Of a stretch of DNA of 64,000 nucleotides, positions 62,701 to 64,000 are shown piece by piece. Every line of letters begins with the position of its first letter. The stretch's first letter is position 1. The DNA comes from Polaribacter vadi (GTDB lineage Bacteria > Bacteroidota > Bacteroidia > Flavobacteriales > Flavobacteriaceae), in the NCBI RefSeq assembly GCF_018861005.1, contig NZ_JAHKQL010000026.1, positions 1 through 64,000 of the forward strand. The letters run 5' to 3'. The notes beneath the pieces were generated by a model that had not been told where the DNA came from, made no database searches, and saw only the letters and a list, made by a program, of their open reading frames with translations. A program made the translations under genes and the position numbers.

Positions 62701-64000
62701 TCTATTTCTAAAATCGTCTAACCCCATATTAAAATTAATATTTTGGGCATCTACTGCTCCTTCATTTGTTAATATAATAGTGTTTACGTAATCGTAAGTA
62801 CCATCAAAATTTACTAAACCAGGAGGATCTATAGTTTGATTATTAAACTCTGGCACATATAAACCCGCAGAAACAACAGCTTCTGTTGTATGAAAATCGT
62901 TTAAAGTAATTGCACTTATTGCGTTATTACCTTTGTCTGTATTTGCTGTTATTGTATTTGTAAAATTAATACCTGAACCTGATGGAGTTGGATTAGGTCT
63001 TCCATTACAAAATGGATTTACGGTTACACAAAAACTAACAAAAATAGATTGCCTTGGGTATAGAATTAAATTGTTAATAGCATTATCATTAAAAACAGCG
63101 CTTGAACTACCATTTAAAAATCCATTATTGATTGCTGAATTATCAAAATCCATTGGAAAGTAAGAACTTTCTGCAATGTTTTCTACTAAATTGTTACTTA
63201 CTGTTGCAGCCTCTACATTTACAACACAACCAACTCCAAAAGCACTTTGTAAATCATCTATTAAATCGATATTTCTAATTAATGCTGGTTCGTGTAAATC
63301 TCTAGCATTATTTATATTAGTAAGTATTAGGCTGTATACAATTTTATATTCTCCATTTGCATTAAAACCTTGATTACAACTACCTAAATTACTAATTTCT
63401 AACAAGTCTTCTGTAGGTTCTACTGTTAAATATAAATTAGCCGATCTTGTAAATGTACCGTCTGTAATTGTATAAACTATGGTTGGCACTTCACCTATAT
63501 AATCTGTTGTAGGCTCAAAAATATAACTTCCATCTTCTGCTATAGTTAAATTACCTTGTGCTAAATTAGCTGTTTGACCTGCATTGAATGTAAAACCATT
63601 TACAGAAAACTGAGTTACAGTTAAAATATCTTGTACGTTGATGTCTGTATCATTTACAAAAACACCAGGTGTAGCAACATTTAAGGTAGTATTAATATCT
63701 ACTGTATCATAATCGTTATTGGCTACAGGTGGCTCTGGAGGTAAATAAACTGTAAGATTTAATATAGCTGAACTTTCAAAAACCCCATCTGTAACAGTAT
63801 AATTTACAGGAGGAACATCACCCACAAAATTTTGAGTTGGTGTGTAAGAGTATGCTCCATTTGCTGATATAATAATTGAACCTTCAGAAAAAGTGGCTGT
63901 TTGCCCAGCATTATAATCTAAACTATTTACCGAAAATTTAGATATGGAAAGTAAATCTCCATCTAAATCAGTATCATTCTTTAAAAGACCTGGTGTTACT
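59719..64000 (-). CDS. Giant T9SS type B surface protein, N-terminus cut by window edge
   Basis: The frame is open from 63999 to the stop at 59719 (1427 codons), so the start is outside the window. Visible order: two cadherin-like/VCBS modules of about 100 residues (63999-63735, 63725-63420), a conserved beta region, a DUF11-like module (about 62285-61940), a long Asp-rich thrombospondin-3 stretch likely to bind calcium (about 61900-61130), three Calx-beta-like modules (61060-60000), and a type B sorting domain (from about 59990: NLFSPNGDGKSDVFEI, then IYNRQGNEIY, WDGTYNG). The likely role is a surface adhesin. Its 3' partner is PorP/SprF. Confidence 0.93.
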   Translation of the reverse strand, partial: VTPGLLKNDTDLDGDLLSISKFSVNSLDYNAGQTATFSEGSIIISANGAYSYTPTQNFVGDVPPVNYTVTDGVFESSAILNLTVYLPPEPPVANNDYDTVDINTTLNVATPGVFVNDTDINVQDILTVTQFSVNGFTFNAGQTANLAQGNLTIAEDGSYIFEPTTDYIGEVPTIVYTITDGTFTRSANLYLTVEPTEDLLEISNLGSCNQGFNANGEYKIVYSLILTNINNARDLHEPALIRNIDLIDDLQSAFGVGCVVNVEAATVSNNLVENIAESSYFPMDFDNSAINNGFLNGSSSAVFNDNAINNLILYPRQSIFVSFCVTVNPFCNGRPNPTPSGSGINFTNTITANTDKGNNAISAITLNDFHTTEAVVSAGLYVPEFNNQTIDPPGLVNFDGTYDYVNTIILTNEGAVDAQNINFNMGLDDFRNRVVFTEFLISQVSGPDVTVNTNYDGNNETTLLTPNNILPAGETVVLEIYYKIGPIDNGSYSYFNQTSLSQTQGNADGFDALSDANKSAFTFVSWSDGLGSHLDRYYFANSASASITSSLYCTCTIAGMRFIFDAESETDKRITNVVKVPDGILEHEEITYQITIENTSDSVQLDELQITDNLNSTCGGNILSVSTPTIFSSSATTNPNLNSNYDGVSDTNLFDGTSGLLKIGETITVEFTVLYSESCIGSNSASFTSKDPLDRQISSSNSTNVNASTDTDNDGIIDDFDLDDDNDTIADVLEYDGLNPLDDDDADFIPNYRDTDYGSDNNADGIVDIFDFDNDGVPNHFDLDSDNDGILDIVEAGNTSDDVSKNGRTNNNVGANGLDNSKETNDGSNATNNYNLPNTDGTTNPDFLDIDADGDGIVDNIEAQLTNNYVTTTGVFTDAGIDTAYPNGLIPIDSENDNIPDYIDINSDDDIRDDIIEGWDTNSDGTAETVATNSDADNDGLDDAFDNNDSLLNPTNGQTPQSFPNFDNSDTPERDWREIIAIVVLIDDVSLSEGNEFVFTLRLVTKNDNSVLIESAFPITINFSTSNGTNLTGQYDAAIAPFDYFSVLNTVFTIPPLMNTEQFSTTTLEDNIYELTEFFTLNGTITSNNTINTNFSGIGTILDNDVAPDITMNNTQEDENVDLEHTIVISHPCSTPIEIELNTSDDFAISPDDYSSFSDVLVIAGTIDENNANTEVSFTISSFLDNLNELELEPLDVVGIVQTNNVGIQDLTKTATIVDVDPNPLVVITNEETIEGKSLNFTINLLNDSDELMQNYLPINLNFITVDSTTTGNFDYESISEQVTIPAYSSTITQTVKTLNDNLNEDTETMYLQADLFSFNVANITAPRGVGTIKDNDYPNLFSPNGDGKSDVFEISGIEDYPNFKLTIYNRQGNEIYNYSNNGNVNPLWWDGTYNGNPAPTDVYFYQLDFNDGESEPITKFIQLIR

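Noticed and set aside
1-64000. tRNA, rRNA, integrase, transposase or phage genes
   Set aside because: I looked for GC-rich cloverleaf-like segments, rRNA-like runs and recombinase motifs and saw none, so no island boundary could be drawn.

Overview
The window looks like chromosome from a marine Flavobacteriaceae bacterium, probably Polaribacter or a close relative. This rests on the very AT-rich base composition, TAnnTTTG promoter -7 boxes, type IX secretion (T9SS) C-terminal sorting domains, PorP/SprF, SusC/SusD and several surface lipoproteins. The species assignment is inference. I saw no rRNA, tRNA, CRISPR array, prophage or insertion sequence.

Layout. Both ends are cut through giant surface-protein genes on the minus strand. 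1-4722 is the N-terminal part of a secreted protein with 119-residue SdrD_B-like tandem repeats. 59719-64000 is the C-terminal part of a cadherin-like/thrombospondin-3/Calx-beta protein with a type B sorting domain, followed by its PorP/SprF partner. 5.3-18.6 kb holds housekeeping and accessory genes: a RsmB-type rRNA methyltransferase, two abutting secreted endonuclease I genes, purL, a ThrE-like exporter, a pentapeptide-like protein, a long-chain acyl-CoA ligase and a stand-alone BLUF blue-light sensor. 18.6-23.5 kb has two thioredoxin-fold genes, a secreted PL6 alginate lyase-like gene with a double operator, and an S1/P1 nuclease. 23.5-26.3 kb is a six-gene operon that begins with an SPFH protein and ends with an Arc-like ribbon-helix-helix protein. 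26.4-32.3 kb carries a large BNR-repeat secreted protein, DUF2490, DUF819 and DUF4369 genes.

32.6-56.3 kb is a complete alpha-glucan (starch/maltodextrin) utilization locus built around a LacI regulator. Rightwards run susC, susD, a susE-like gene and a T9SS-secreted GH13 amylase. Leftwards run an MFS transporter, beta-phosphoglucomutase, GH65 maltose phosphorylase, a GH13 neopullulanase-like lipoprotein, an esterase, a GH31 alpha-glucosidase and two more GH13 lipoproteins. The inferred flow is: polymer cut outside by the T9SS amylase, oligosaccharides bound by the SusD/E proteins and imported by SusC, trimmed in the periplasm, maltose carried inward by the MFS protein, and phosphorolysis by GH65 plus PgmB feeding glucose 6-phosphate to glycolysis.

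The most unusual observations are a SusE-type binding module inserted inside SusD, REP-like palindromes in three spacers of the glycoside hydrolase operon, several palindromes around lacI, and a perfect inverted repeat at the start site of the SPFH/Arc operon. The right end (56.3-59.7 kb) also holds a cysteine desulfurase, a Smr-domain protein and a low-molecular-weight phosphatase-like protein.
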